From: JBFLXB01 sp964570625
GTDB lineage: Bacteria; Nitrospirota; Nitrospiria; 2-01-FULL-66-17
Direction: 5' to 3'
DNA: 47,447 bases
Assembly (NCBI GenBank): GCA_964570625.1
Contig: CAZMYW010000025.1
Span: 1-47,447 of the forward strand
The notes under the pieces are model-generated. The model did no database searches. It was given only the letters and a program-made list of their open reading frames with translations, and was not told the origin of the DNA. A program made the position numbers and the translations under genes. Positions 22,851 to 32,780 of the stretch are shown here, one piece after another (positions within the stretch are counted from its first letter, which is position 1; each line of letters starts with the position of its first letter).

Positions 22851-23747
22851 GTGCGAACGATCGCGTTTTTGGGATTGGGTATCATGGGGAGCCGCATGGC
22901 TGCGCGGCTGGTGAACGCCGGGTTCGGCGTGCGAGGCTGGAACCGCACGCCGGGCCGGTTCGACGCGTTGCGGGCTCTGGGCGTGGTGATGGTGGACTCT
23001 CCGGCGGAGGCGGCTGCCGGGGCCGACGCGGCGATCACCATGCTGGGCGATCCTGCATCGGTGCGAGACGTGGCGCAAGGGGCCGGCGGACTCATCGAAG
23101 CGTTGGCGCCCGGATCGATCTACGTGGATATGACCACGGTTGATCCGGCCACGTCGCGCGGCCTGGACTGCGCCTGTCGAGCGCGAGGGGTTGCGTTTGT
23201 GGACGCGCCGGTGACCGGCAGCAAGTCGGCGGCGGCCAGCGGCGAGTTGGTGTTAATGGTCGGTGGTGACGAGGATCAGGTGGCTCGGTTGGCGCCGGTG
23301 TTCGCCCCCATCGCGAAGCGCGTCGTGCCCATGGGGCCGGTGGGATGCGGGAGCACGATGAAGCTGGTCAATAACCTCGCGATCGCCGGGTCGATGGTCG
23401 CGCTGTTCGAGGCGATGACGTTGGGACGCCGGGCGGGATTGAATGATCAGGCCATGCTCGACGTGTTGACCAGCAGTGCCCTGGCTTCGCCGGTACTCGC
23501 TCTCAAGGGTGACGCGGTGCGGCGCCGCGATTTCGAACCCCATTTTGCGTTCAAACACATGGCGAAGGACATTCGCCTGGCGCGCGCGGAATCGATCGGA
23601 CTGAACGCGCCGCACGTTGTGAGCGATCTGCTGGATGTGTTGTTTTCCGCCGGTCTTGATCACGGGTTGGGCGAAGAAGATTTTGCCGCGCTGGTGAAGG
23701 TCGTCGAAGGACTGGTCGAACGACAGGGGTCGCCCGCCCATGGATGA
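22851..23747 (+). CDS. NAD(P)-dependent beta-hydroxyacid dehydrogenase (3-hydroxyisobutyrate dehydrogenase / GarR / GLYR family)
   Basis: 298 residues from GTG 22851, supported by GGAGG at 22838-22842. The Rossmann loop FLGLGIMGSRMA (7-18), substrate-binding DAPVTGSKSAAASG (118-131) and the catalytic lysine Lys171 in STMKLVNN are all present. Members reduce semialdehydes or oxidise beta-hydroxyacids. An in-frame GTG at 22776 would extend it by 25 residues, but that stretch is promoter DNA. The end overlaps the cupin ATG by eight bases. Confidence 0.92.
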   Translation: MRTIAFLGLGIMGSRMAARLVNAGFGVRGWNRTPGRFDALRALGVVMVDSPAEAAAGADAAITMLGDPASVRDVAQGAGGLIEALAPGSIYVDMTTVDPATSRGLDCACRARGVAFVDAPVTGSKSAAASGELVLMVGGDEDQVARLAPVFAPIAKRVVPMGPVGCGSTMKLVNNLAIAGSMVALFEAMTLGRRAGLNDQAMLDVLTSSALASPVLALKGDAVRRRDFEPHFAFKHMAKDIRLARAESIGLNAPHVVSDLLDVLFSAGLDHGLGEEDFAALVKVVEGLVERQGSPAHG

Positions 23748-24084
23748 CCGATCCTTGTACGAAACCATGGCCGCGGGCGTGCAGATCGTGCGCTGGCCGC
23801 ATCGGCACGCGCTTCCCGAGCGTGAAGTGGTGGCATTCTTCGAGGCGCGCGGCGTGTCGCCGACCCGGTGGGCGAACGCCCAGGACAGCGTGTACGGGGT
23901 GCATGACCACCCCTATCGCAAGACGCTGTTCTGCGTTCAGGGGCGGATCACATTTTCGTTGCCCGACCTGAACCAGGACGTGGCCCTGTCTTCCGGCGAT
24001 CGATTGATCATTCCGGCGGGAATCCGTCACAGCGCGATCGTCGGGGGCGAGGGCGTCACGTGTATCGAGGGGGCGGAATCGTGA
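23740..24084 (+). CDS. Small cupin-domain protein
   Basis: 114 residues of a single cupin barrel: YGVHDHPYRKTLFCVQGRI is the first metal motif and LSSGDRLIIPAGIRHSAI the second. Overlaps the dehydrogenase before it and the phosphatase after it (GTGA), so all three are translated from one message. Function not known. Confidence 0.85.
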   Translation: MDDRSLYETMAAGVQIVRWPHRHALPEREVVAFFEARGVSPTRWANAQDSVYGVHDHPYRKTLFCVQGRITFSLPDLNQDVALSSGDRLIIPAGIRHSAIVGGEGVTCIEGAES

Positions 24085-25085
24085 CCGGCTCCTTTGGAAG
24101 GCGGGTCGGTCCGGCCGGCTGGCTGGTGGTCGCGCTCGCGGTGGCCGCGATCGGCCTGCCGTTGATCGGGCACTTGGCGTGGTTGGGGGAGTTGAGTTCA
24201 CACTTCGTCGTGCAATACGCGGTCGCGGCATTCGTTCTCGCGCTGGTTCTGATGGTCAAGAATCGGCCGCTTTTGGCGGCGTTGGCGCTGGCGATTGGTC
24301 TGCTGCAGGTGGTTCGCCTGTTCCCCTTGTGGACCGCACCAGACGTGCCGATGCTGGCGGTGTCCTCGGAGCGCCTCACGATCGTCCAGCTCAACGTCAA
24401 CATCCATCATCAGGACCCCCGCCGGGTGGTGGAGTGGGTGCTCGCGCAGGACCCAGATATTGTGGTGTTAATCGAGGTGACGCGGGCCTGGACGACACCG
24501 ATGGCGGCGCTGCGGGCGCGCTACGCCAACGCGTTGGTGGGCATGCCGCCCGACGGGTCCGGAATCGCGGTCTTCGCGAAGGGGACTCAACGCGTCTTGC
24601 GCCTCGAATCGCTGGGGGACGCCTGGTGCCCGGCCATTGTGCTGGAGGTCCCGCAGTCACCGGGACCCGCGTCCCTGGTACTCATCGCCACCCACCTCCG
24701 GAGCCCGATGACACCCTCCGACGCCGTGATGCGAAATCGCCAGCTGAGCGCGTTGGTGCGGCGTATGGCGGCTGAACCTGCGCTCCAGAAGATCGTGGTG
24801 GGGGATCTCAACATCACGCGCTGGTCGCCGCTGTACACCCAACTGACTGATGTCGCCGGCATGCGGGACGGGCAGGAAGGCTTCGGTCTGGGCGCCAGCT
24901 GGCCCAGTCCATTCGGCCGGTGGTTGGGCATTCCGATTGACCAGACCCTGGTGTCCCCAGGGATACGCGTGGTGTACCGGACCGTCGGACCATACCTTGG
25001 TTCGGATCATCTGCCGGTGACGACGACCGTCGAGTTTTCGCAGGGGATGGGCGTAGGCGCGGACGACCGGGACTTCGCTGGGTAG
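24081..25085 (+). CDS. Endonuclease/exonuclease/phosphatase family protein with N-terminal membrane segments
   Basis: 334 residues from GTG 24081. Three hydrophobic helices at about 13-31, 44-60 and 64-82 anchor it in the membrane. The catalytic domain has VQLNVN, VVLIEVT (catalytic Glu), IVVGDLNI and GSDHLPVTTTVEF, the four EEP motifs. Its layout resembles YafD-like EEP proteins. It could hydrolyse a phosphodiester or phospholipid head group; no substrate can be named. Repeat copy 3 follows the stop. Confidence 0.87.
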   Translation: MTGSFGRRVGPAGWLVVALAVAAIGLPLIGHLAWLGELSSHFVVQYAVAAFVLALVLMVKNRPLLAALALAIGLLQVVRLFPLWTAPDVPMLAVSSERLTIVQLNVNIHHQDPRRVVEWVLAQDPDIVVLIEVTRAWTTPMAALRARYANALVGMPPDGSGIAVFAKGTQRVLRLESLGDAWCPAIVLEVPQSPGPASLVLIATHLRSPMTPSDAVMRNRQLSALVRRMAAEPALQKIVVGDLNITRWSPLYTQLTDVAGMRDGQEGFGLGASWPSPFGRWLGIPIDQTLVSPGIRVVYRTVGPYLGSDHLPVTTTVEFSQGMGVGADDRDFAG

Positions 25086-25090
25086 GGAGA

Positions 25091-25209
25091 GGCTGTCCAG
25101 GAGCGGCCATCTGCGGCGTTGCCGCTGCGCTTCCGGTCCTCACGTGCACAGAGAGCACGCTCCGGTCCGGTTCTCGCGGCGCCTGGCATCTGACCCCTCC
25201 TGAACAGCC
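25091..25209 (-). repeat. Dispersed inverted-ended repeat, copy 3 (reverse)
   Basis: GGCTGTCCAGGAGCG (25091-25105) pairs with CCCTCCTGAACAGCC (25195-25209). Both arms differ from copies 1 and 2 at the same positions, keeping pairing. The inner hairpin is CGTGC/GCACG (25143-25147/25155-25159), where other copies have CGTAC/GTACG. It lies between the EEP gene and the convergent phosphatase gene. Confidence 0.88.
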
Positions 25210-25249
25210 TCCGGCCTGCGGGTGAGTCTCGCAGGCCGATCGTATTGCG

Positions 25250-25909
25250 TTAGTCTGGGAAAAGGCGCGGCAAGTACGCACCGAGGTCGGGGAGGCGGGG
25301 GACGACCAGCTCGGCCCCGGCCTCGATCAACTCCTGTGAATCGTGTGCGCCCCATCCCACGCCGACGGCGCGTATCCCGGCTGCGCGGGCCATGTCCACG
25401 TCGAAGGTGGTGTCGCCCACCATGACGGCTCGATCGGCTGACAAGCCTAATTCGTCCAGGATCTGCAAGAGCATCTCGGGGTGGGGTTTGGGTCGGCACA
25501 GATCCCCGGTCCTGATCGTCGCAAAGTAGCTTCCCAAATCATGTTCGGCCAAGACCCGCAATGCGCCGGGCCGACTCTTTCCCGTGGCCAGGGCCATCCA
25601 GCGGCCGTGGCGGCGCACCGTATCGAGAAACTCGCGGACGCCGGTGAACAATGGATCGTGCCCCGCCGCGTCCACCGCGTACCGCGCGCGATAGGCGTGG
25701 ATGATGCGGCCTCTCTCGGCCGCCGGGCAGTCGGGGAGCAGCCGTGTGAGCGCGTCCTCCAGCGAAAGACCGATGACCCGCGCAACCCGCTCGTTGGGCA
25801 GAGCCGTGTAGCCGAAGGTCGCGACGGTCTCATTGAAGACGGTGGCGATGTGCCCGGCGCTGTCCACCAGGGTGCCGTCGCAGTCGAGGATGAGAAGGCT
25901 TGGAGTCAT
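25250..25909 (-). CDS. gph: HAD-superfamily phosphatase, phosphoglycolate-phosphatase-like
   Basis: 219 residues. LILDCDGTLVDS (Asp9 nucleophile, Asp11) is motif I, MALATGKSR motif II, CRPKPHPEM the motif III lysine and MVGDTTFDVDMARAAG motif IV. The helical cap between residues 18 and 85 is of the Gph/PGMB type. The likely role is hydrolysis of 2-phosphoglycolate or another small phosphate ester. Exact substrate is inference. TATACT on the minus strand about 15 bases before the ATG may be its -10 box. Confidence 0.87.
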   Translation of the reverse strand: MTPSLLILDCDGTLVDSAGHIATVFNETVATFGYTALPNERVARVIGLSLEDALTRLLPDCPAAERGRIIHAYRARYAVDAAGHDPLFTGVREFLDTVRRHGRWMALATGKSRPGALRVLAEHDLGSYFATIRTGDLCRPKPHPEMLLQILDELGLSADRAVMVGDTTFDVDMARAAGIRAVGVGWGAHDSQELIEAGAELVVPRLPDLGAYLPRLFPD

Positions 25910-25964
25910 GAAATCTGCGGCCGAGTATAACGCACCGATGTGTCGATGACCATGCGCGCCTTGC

Positions 25965-25993
25965 TTGATTCGGACAACACGCGGGAGTAGACT
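25965..25993 (+). promoter_or_regulatory. Promoter of the methyltransferase gene, leaderless geometry
   Basis: TTGATT (25965-25970), 17-bp spacer, TAGACT (25988-25993). Eight bases lie between the -10 box and the GTG at 26002, with no Shine-Dalgarno. Confidence 0.55.
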
Positions 25994-26001
25994 ACCGCGC
26001 A

Positions 26002-26682
26002 GTGAGCGGGCACTCTACGGGTATCTACCGTGTTCAACGCGACTATTTTACGCGCGCGTACGAAACCGGCCGGCATGGATGGCCGACGGTCGGCGTTTCG
26101 CCGATGGTCGCGCGGTTTCTTCACACCGCGAAGGGGCGCGGCGGCCGCGCGCTCGACATCGGGTGCGGCGAAGGCCGCCACAGCATCGCGTTCGCGGAGG
26201 CGGGTTTCGGCACCGTGGGTATGGATCTCGAGCCCAAGGCGCTCGCGCGCGCGCGTTCCGCCGTTCAAGATCGAAACGTTCGTCCGGGGTTTCTTCAGGC
26301 GAACGTCTTCGCGCTGCCGTTCTCCACGGAGGTATTCGATGTGGTGGTGGATTACGGGTGCCTGCACCACGTGCGCCGGTCGGACACGTCACGATACCTT
26401 GCGCAAGTGGTCCCCCTTCTCAAGCCGGGAGGTCAGTACCTGCTGTCGTGTTTCTCCACCAAGTTCAGGCATCACGCGGCCGAACGGCGGACTCGGGATT
26501 GGCTCGTGCACGCGGGTCACTACGACCGGTTTTTTCGTCGCGCGGACTTTCCCGCGCTTTTCGGGAGGTGGTTCGACATCGTGGACCTGACCGAGGACCG
26601 GGATGGGTTGTACGTCTTTCACAACGTCCATATGCAGAAGCGTCTTCCGCGCGGCACGCGTCGCCGCCGACTCTCCGCCTGA
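26002..26682 (+). CDS. Class I SAM-dependent methyltransferase
   Basis: 226 residues from GTG 26002. ALDIGCGEGRHSIAFAEAG (about 50-68) is SAM motif I, VGMDLEPKAL motif II, DVVVDYGCLHHVR the region with the motif IV acid, and LLKPGGQYLLSCFS the later strand. It resembles the thiopurine/UbiE-like group acting on small molecules. The substrate is not evident. The transaminase gene starts three bases after its stop. Confidence 0.87.
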   Translation: MSGHSTGIYRVQRDYFTRAYETGRHGWPTVGVSPMVARFLHTAKGRGGRALDIGCGEGRHSIAFAEAGFGTVGMDLEPKALARARSAVQDRNVRPGFLQANVFALPFSTEVFDVVVDYGCLHHVRRSDTSRYLAQVVPLLKPGGQYLLSCFSTKFRHHAAERRTRDWLVHAGHYDRFFRRADFPALFGRWFDIVDLTEDRDGLYVFHNVHMQKRLPRGTRRRRLSA

Positions 26683-26685
26683 CCC

Positions 26686-27585
26686 ATGCCGACGATCGCG
26701 TGCGTGAATGGACGGTTCCTCCCGATCTCGCGGGCCACGGTCTCGGTTGAGGACCGCGGGTTTCAGTTCGGCGACGGAGTCTACGAAGTCGTCCGGAGCT
26801 ACGCGGGCGCGGTCTTTCGGCTCGACGCGCACCTGGAGCGACTGGTGCAGAGCGCGCAAGCCATCCGGTTGCCGATGCGGTATTCGCTGCCCCAGTGGCG
26901 ACGGCTGATCCTCCGCGCCTACCGGATGAGCCGGTTTCCCGACGCCAAGATCTATTTGCAATTAACCCGTGGGCCCGCTCCGCGGGACCACGGGTTTCCC
27001 CAGGCGGTGCGGCCTACGGTGGTGATCACCGTGCGGAACCTGGAGCCGCTCAAGCCGTCGCTGCGACGTGACGGGGTCAGCGCCATCACGGTCCCCGATC
27101 TGCGCTGGGGGCGGTGTGACGTGAAATCTTTGAACCTGTTGGCGAACGTGTTGGCGCGTGAAGACGCCCGGGCCGCCAGGGTCTTCGAGGCGATCCTGAT
27201 CCGGGACGGGCACGTGACCGAAGGGGCGATCAGCAACGTGTTCGCCGTGATTCGAGGCACGGTGACCACTTCGCCGACCGACCCGTCGATTCTCCCCGGA
27301 ATCACGCGGGCGGCCACGCTCGATCTGGTGCGGGCCGAAGGCCTGTTGTTGGCCGAGCGGGGGGTGTCCATCCAGGAACTCCGAACGGCCGACGAAGTGT
27401 TCTTGACCGGGACTACGATGGAAATCGTTCCGGTGGTGTCGCTCGACGGGGCGAACATCGGAACCGGGAAACCGGGTCCGGTGACACAGCGCCTCGCGCA
27501 ACGCTTCACCGCCATGGTGGCGGCCGAGTGTGGTGCGCGCCGCGTCGCGGGGTCCGCCGCTCGTCCACGGAAGCGGTCGAAATGA
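26686..27585 (+). CDS. Class IV aminotransferase, D-amino-acid transaminase type
   Basis: 299 residues, PLP-dependent. CVNGRFLPISRATVSVEDRG, then FQFGDGVYEVVRSY, is typical of D-alanine transaminase. Lys147 in DVKSLNLLANV binds PLP, and TEGAISNVFAV contains the conserved Glu179 and cofactor phosphate contacts. LTGTTMEIVPVVSLDG is the C-terminal signature. It would supply D-glutamate or D-alanine for the cell wall. Branched-chain aminotransferase is the alternative, but the N-terminal sequence favours the D-type. About 25 basic residues are added at the C-terminus. Confidence 0.88.
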   Translation: MPTIACVNGRFLPISRATVSVEDRGFQFGDGVYEVVRSYAGAVFRLDAHLERLVQSAQAIRLPMRYSLPQWRRLILRAYRMSRFPDAKIYLQLTRGPAPRDHGFPQAVRPTVVITVRNLEPLKPSLRRDGVSAITVPDLRWGRCDVKSLNLLANVLAREDARAARVFEAILIRDGHVTEGAISNVFAVIRGTVTTSPTDPSILPGITRAATLDLVRAEGLLLAERGVSIQELRTADEVFLTGTTMEIVPVVSLDGANIGTGKPGPVTQRLAQRFTAMVAAECGARRVAGSAARPRKRSK

Positions 27586-27600
27586 AGTGCCGGGATTGTC

Positions 27601-27630
27601 TTGCGGCCGATGAATTCAGTGTGGTATAGT
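27601..27630 (+). promoter_or_regulatory. Promoter of the rimP-nusA-infB operon
   Basis: TTGCGG (27601-27606) and TATAGT (27625-27630), 18 bp apart. The transcript would begin near 27637, just before the structured leader. Confidence 0.65.
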
Positions 27631-27655
27631 CTGCCAGCTTTTGCATCCGATGGGT

Positions 27656-27709
27656 CCCACGCTCACGGCGTGGCGGAGCGAAGTGGGCAGTGGTTAGCCC
27701 ACTTTTTTT
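27656..27709 (+). ncRNA. Structured rimP leader with an intrinsic terminator (attenuator)
   Basis: CCACGC (27657-27662) and GCGTGG (27668-27673) form a first stem. AGTGGGC (27682-27688) and GCCCACT (27697-27703) form a second, followed by a T run (27703-27709): a canonical intrinsic terminator upstream of the coding start at 27747. CCCAC at 27656-27660 can instead pair with GTGGG at 27683-27687, which would break the terminator. This looks like the rimP-leader type of regulatory element known in other bacteria; the family assignment is from memory. Confidence 0.65.
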
Positions 27710-27746
27710 GTTTCAGAATCTGACACGGAGAGGCGCAAGGCAGACG

Positions 27747-28247
27747 GTGGAGGTCGATGTTCAGAGTCCAGGGACGCGCCCATTGCGCAACCCGATTGAG
27801 GATGGCATCGAACGAGTGGCCGCGCCCATCGCGGCGAGCCTTGGCCTGAACCTGCTCAAGGTGCGGTATCAGGGCACCAAGACCAGCGGTGTCGTACGGA
27901 TGACCATCGACAAGGCGGGCGGCGTCACGCTGGACGACTGCACTCGCTTGAGCCGGGCGGTCGGCCACGCGTTGGATGTGGAGGAGCCGATCGGGCATCG
28001 GTATACCCTGGAAGTGTCTTCGCCGGGGCTTGATCGTCCGTTGGAGGAACGTCGGGACTTTGAGCAGATGATGGGACGGCTGGTTCGTGTCAAAACCCAT
28101 CCGTCGTGGGACGGGCCGCGACTGCTGATCGGGCGGGTGCAGGGCCTGGACGCCTCGGCGGTCAGGGTCCAGGACGGTGACGGTGGCCGGGAGTGGTGCG
28201 TGCCGTGGGACGCGATCGCGAAGGCCCGGTTGGAAGTCGAGTGGTAA
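27747..28247 (+). CDS. rimP: Ribosome maturation factor RimP
   Basis: 166 residues; helps assemble the 30S subunit. VAAPIAASLGLNLLKVRYQG, then VVRMTIDKAGGVTLDDC, is the N-terminal domain, YTLEVSSPGLDRPL the highly conserved linker, and the rest the Sm-like C-terminal domain. Start is GTG 27747; the frame is open back to 27690, but that would begin inside the terminator hairpin. First gene of the operon, as usual. Confidence 0.93.
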   Translation: MEVDVQSPGTRPLRNPIEDGIERVAAPIAASLGLNLLKVRYQGTKTSGVVRMTIDKAGGVTLDDCTRLSRAVGHALDVEEPIGHRYTLEVSSPGLDRPLEERRDFEQMMGRLVRVKTHPSWDGPRLLIGRVQGLDASAVRVQDGDGGREWCVPWDAIAKARLEVEW

Positions 28248-28272
28248 CAGGCGGAAGGACAAGGGGTCGTCC

Positions 28273-29487
28273 ATGAATCGTGAATTGTTGACAGTCATCG
28301 GGCAGATCGAGCGGGAGAAGGGGATCAAGGGCGAAAAGATCCTGCAGGCGGTGGAGCTGGCCGTGCAGACCGCCGCGCGCAAACGCTACGGCGCGGGGGA
28401 GAACATCCAGGTCCATCTCGATCCCGAGACCGGTGAAATCGAAGTGGTCTCGCTCAAAAAGATCGTCGAGGCCGTCACCAACCCCAAGGCGGAAATCACG
28501 CTGGAGGACGCGCTGGTGATCGACCCCGGCGCGGAACTGGGAGACGAAATCGGCGACCTCATGCCGATGGAAGATTTCGGGCGGATCGCCGCGCAGACCG
28601 CGAAGCAGGTGATTTTTCAGCGGGTGCGGGAAGCCGAGCTGGAGACGGTCTATAAGGAATACTCGGTGCGTCAGGGTGAAATCATCAGCGGGATGATTCT
28701 GGGGCAGGAACGTCGAAATTACATCGTCGACCTCGGCAGGACCGAGGCCTTGTTGCCCGTGAGTGAGCAAATCCCCCGCGAGGGCTTTCGACGCGGTGAT
28801 CGGTTGCGCGCCTATTTGCTGGAGGTCAAGCCCTCGTCGCGAGGTCCGCAGTTGATCCTGTCGCGAGCTTCCCCCGAGTTCGTCAAAAAGTTGTTCGAAC
28901 TCGAAGTCCCGGAGGTGGCCGAGGGGATCGTCCATGTTCGCGCCGTGGTGCGGGAGCCCGGTGACCGAACCAAACTCTGCGTGTCCTCGCGCGACAAGGC
29001 GGTGGATCCGGTGGGCGCCTGCGTGGGCGTCAAGGGCGTTCGCGTACAAGCGGTGGTTCGGGAGTTGCGCGGCGAAAAGATCGACATCATCACCTGGACC
29101 GAAGATCCGCGCACGTTCATCGGCGAAGCGTTGAGTCCCGCGGTCGTCGAAAAAGTCGGCATCACCGAATCAGAAAAATCGGCGATCGCCGTCGTGGCCG
29201 ACCATCAGTTGTCGTTGGCCATCGGCAAGAAGGGGCAGAACGTCCGTCTCGCGGCGAAGCTGACGGGGTGGAAGATCGACATCATTAGTCAGAGCGAGTA
29301 CGAGAAAGAGCGTGTCAAAGAGCGCGATAAAGAGATTAACGCGGCGATCGCTCACGAGCACGCCCTGCAGGATGAACAGCAGGCGCGGTTGGCCGCGGAG
29401 GCCTCTCAGTCCGGGGAGGAGCCCGAAGCGACCGCGACTCCCGCCGGCGATCAGGCTCAGAGTCAGGAAACGGGGCCGGCATTGTGA
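28273..29487 (+). CDS. nusA: Transcription termination/antitermination factor NusA
   Basis: 404 residues from ATG 28273 with AAGGGG six bases upstream. Binds RNA polymerase and nascent RNA. Order: N-terminal polymerase-binding domain (about 1-125), S1 domain (GEIISGMILGQERRNYIVDL), KH1 with SSRDKAVDPVGACVGVKGVR, and KH2 with LSLAIGKKGQNVRLAAKLTG. After about residue 350 only a charged helical tail follows; the acidic repeats of E. coli NusA are absent. The rrn operon here has boxA-like sites it could use. Confidence 0.96.
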   Translation: MNRELLTVIGQIEREKGIKGEKILQAVELAVQTAARKRYGAGENIQVHLDPETGEIEVVSLKKIVEAVTNPKAEITLEDALVIDPGAELGDEIGDLMPMEDFGRIAAQTAKQVIFQRVREAELETVYKEYSVRQGEIISGMILGQERRNYIVDLGRTEALLPVSEQIPREGFRRGDRLRAYLLEVKPSSRGPQLILSRASPEFVKKLFELEVPEVAEGIVHVRAVVREPGDRTKLCVSSRDKAVDPVGACVGVKGVRVQAVVRELRGEKIDIITWTEDPRTFIGEALSPAVVEKVGITESEKSAIAVVADHQLSLAIGKKGQNVRLAAKLTGWKIDIISQSEYEKERVKERDKEINAAIAHEHALQDEQQARLAAEASQSGEEPEATATPAGDQAQSQETGPAL

Positions 29488-29528
29488 GGGGAGACGTGGC
29501 GTCAAGGACGGATCAGAAGGACTCGGCC

Positions 29529-31949
<2,421 letters not shown>

Positions 31950-31960
31950 CCCGGTGGCGT

Positions 31961-32242
31961 ATGGTGATCGGCGTGTGTCGGATCGATCTGTACCTGCCGG
32001 ACCGTCATTCGCTGAAGGACAAGCGACACGTGATCAAGAGCCTCAAGGACCGGTTACGTCAGCACTTCAACGTCTCGGTGGCCGAGGTGGACGCCCACGA
32101 TCTGTGGCAACGGGCCGTCCTGGCCGCAGCCTGCGTGGGCACGGATCGCGCGTATGTGAACGGAGTCCTGGACCAACTCGTGCGTGCGGTGGAACGCGAG
32201 CGAGCGGTGGACCTGGTGAAGACCGACTTGGAGTTCGTGTGA
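31961..32242 (+). CDS. YlxP-like DUF503 protein
   Basis: 93 residues. MVIGVCRIDLYLPDRHSLKDKR is the DUF503 signature, with VSVAEVDAHDLWQRAVLAAA in the middle. Normally found between infB and rbfA, as here; implicated in ribosome-related processes but without a defined activity known to me. Confidence 0.92.
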   Translation: MVIGVCRIDLYLPDRHSLKDKRHVIKSLKDRLRQHFNVSVAEVDAHDLWQRAVLAAACVGTDRAYVNGVLDQLVRAVERERAVDLVKTDLEFV

Positions 32243-32330
32243 TGGGGGCGCGGCGACGCGCGGCGGAGTCATGGGGACAGGATTGAAGGTCCCTGCAGCA
32301 ACCTGCGGGGAAGCTTCGAAGCACAAGGAG

Positions 32331-32780
32331 ATGAAAAAGCGCGATTTTCACGTGGTTCGCATTCCCGGCAGTACACCGTCAGGAATACGCTCGCAAGACT
32401 TCAGGCGAACCGATCGCGTGGGCGATCTCATGCGAAGCGAGATTGCGGATCTGCTCCTGCGACGGGTGAAAGATCCGCGCATCGGGTTCGTGACTGTGAC
32501 CGGCGTCGAAGTCAGTCCGGATCTTCGTCACGCGGCCGTCTTCGTGAGCATCTTAGACGAGGGAGCGCGCGCGGCCGAGACGCTGGATGCGCTGGATCGC
32601 GCCGCTGGATTCCTCCGCACGGAGTTGGGACGACGGATGCGGATGAAATATACGCCCGAATTGATGTTCAAACAGGATGACACCCCGAGCCGGGCAGGTC
32701 GAATCGAAGCGATGCTGGAAGAATTGAACCACTCGAAGGACCAGGTGGAAGGGGACACGGATGGCGACGACCGCGACTGA
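32331..32780 (+). CDS. rbfA: 30S ribosome-binding factor RbfA
   Basis: 149 residues if started at ATG 32331. Cold-shock assembly factor binding the 16S 5' region. RVGDLMRSEIADLLLRRVKDPRIGFVTVT and VEVSPDLRHAAVFVSIL are the family core (each quoted only in part of its KH fold). The core starts about 25 residues after this ATG, and AAGGAG lies directly against the start codon, which is poor spacing, so the true start may be further in. Overlaps nrnA by 20 bases. Confidence 0.93.
   Translation: MKKRDFHVVRIPGSTPSGIRSQDFRRTDRVGDLMRSEIADLLLRRVKDPRIGFVTVTGVEVSPDLRHAAVFVSILDEGARAAETLDALDRAAGFLRTELGRRMRMKYTPELMFKQDDTPSRAGRIEAMLEELNHSKDQVEGDTDGDDRD

Noticed and set aside
22745..23095. 117-codon extension of adenosine deaminase
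   Set aside because: It runs antisense through the dehydrogenase and across the perfect minus-strand promoter, so it cannot be part of the message.
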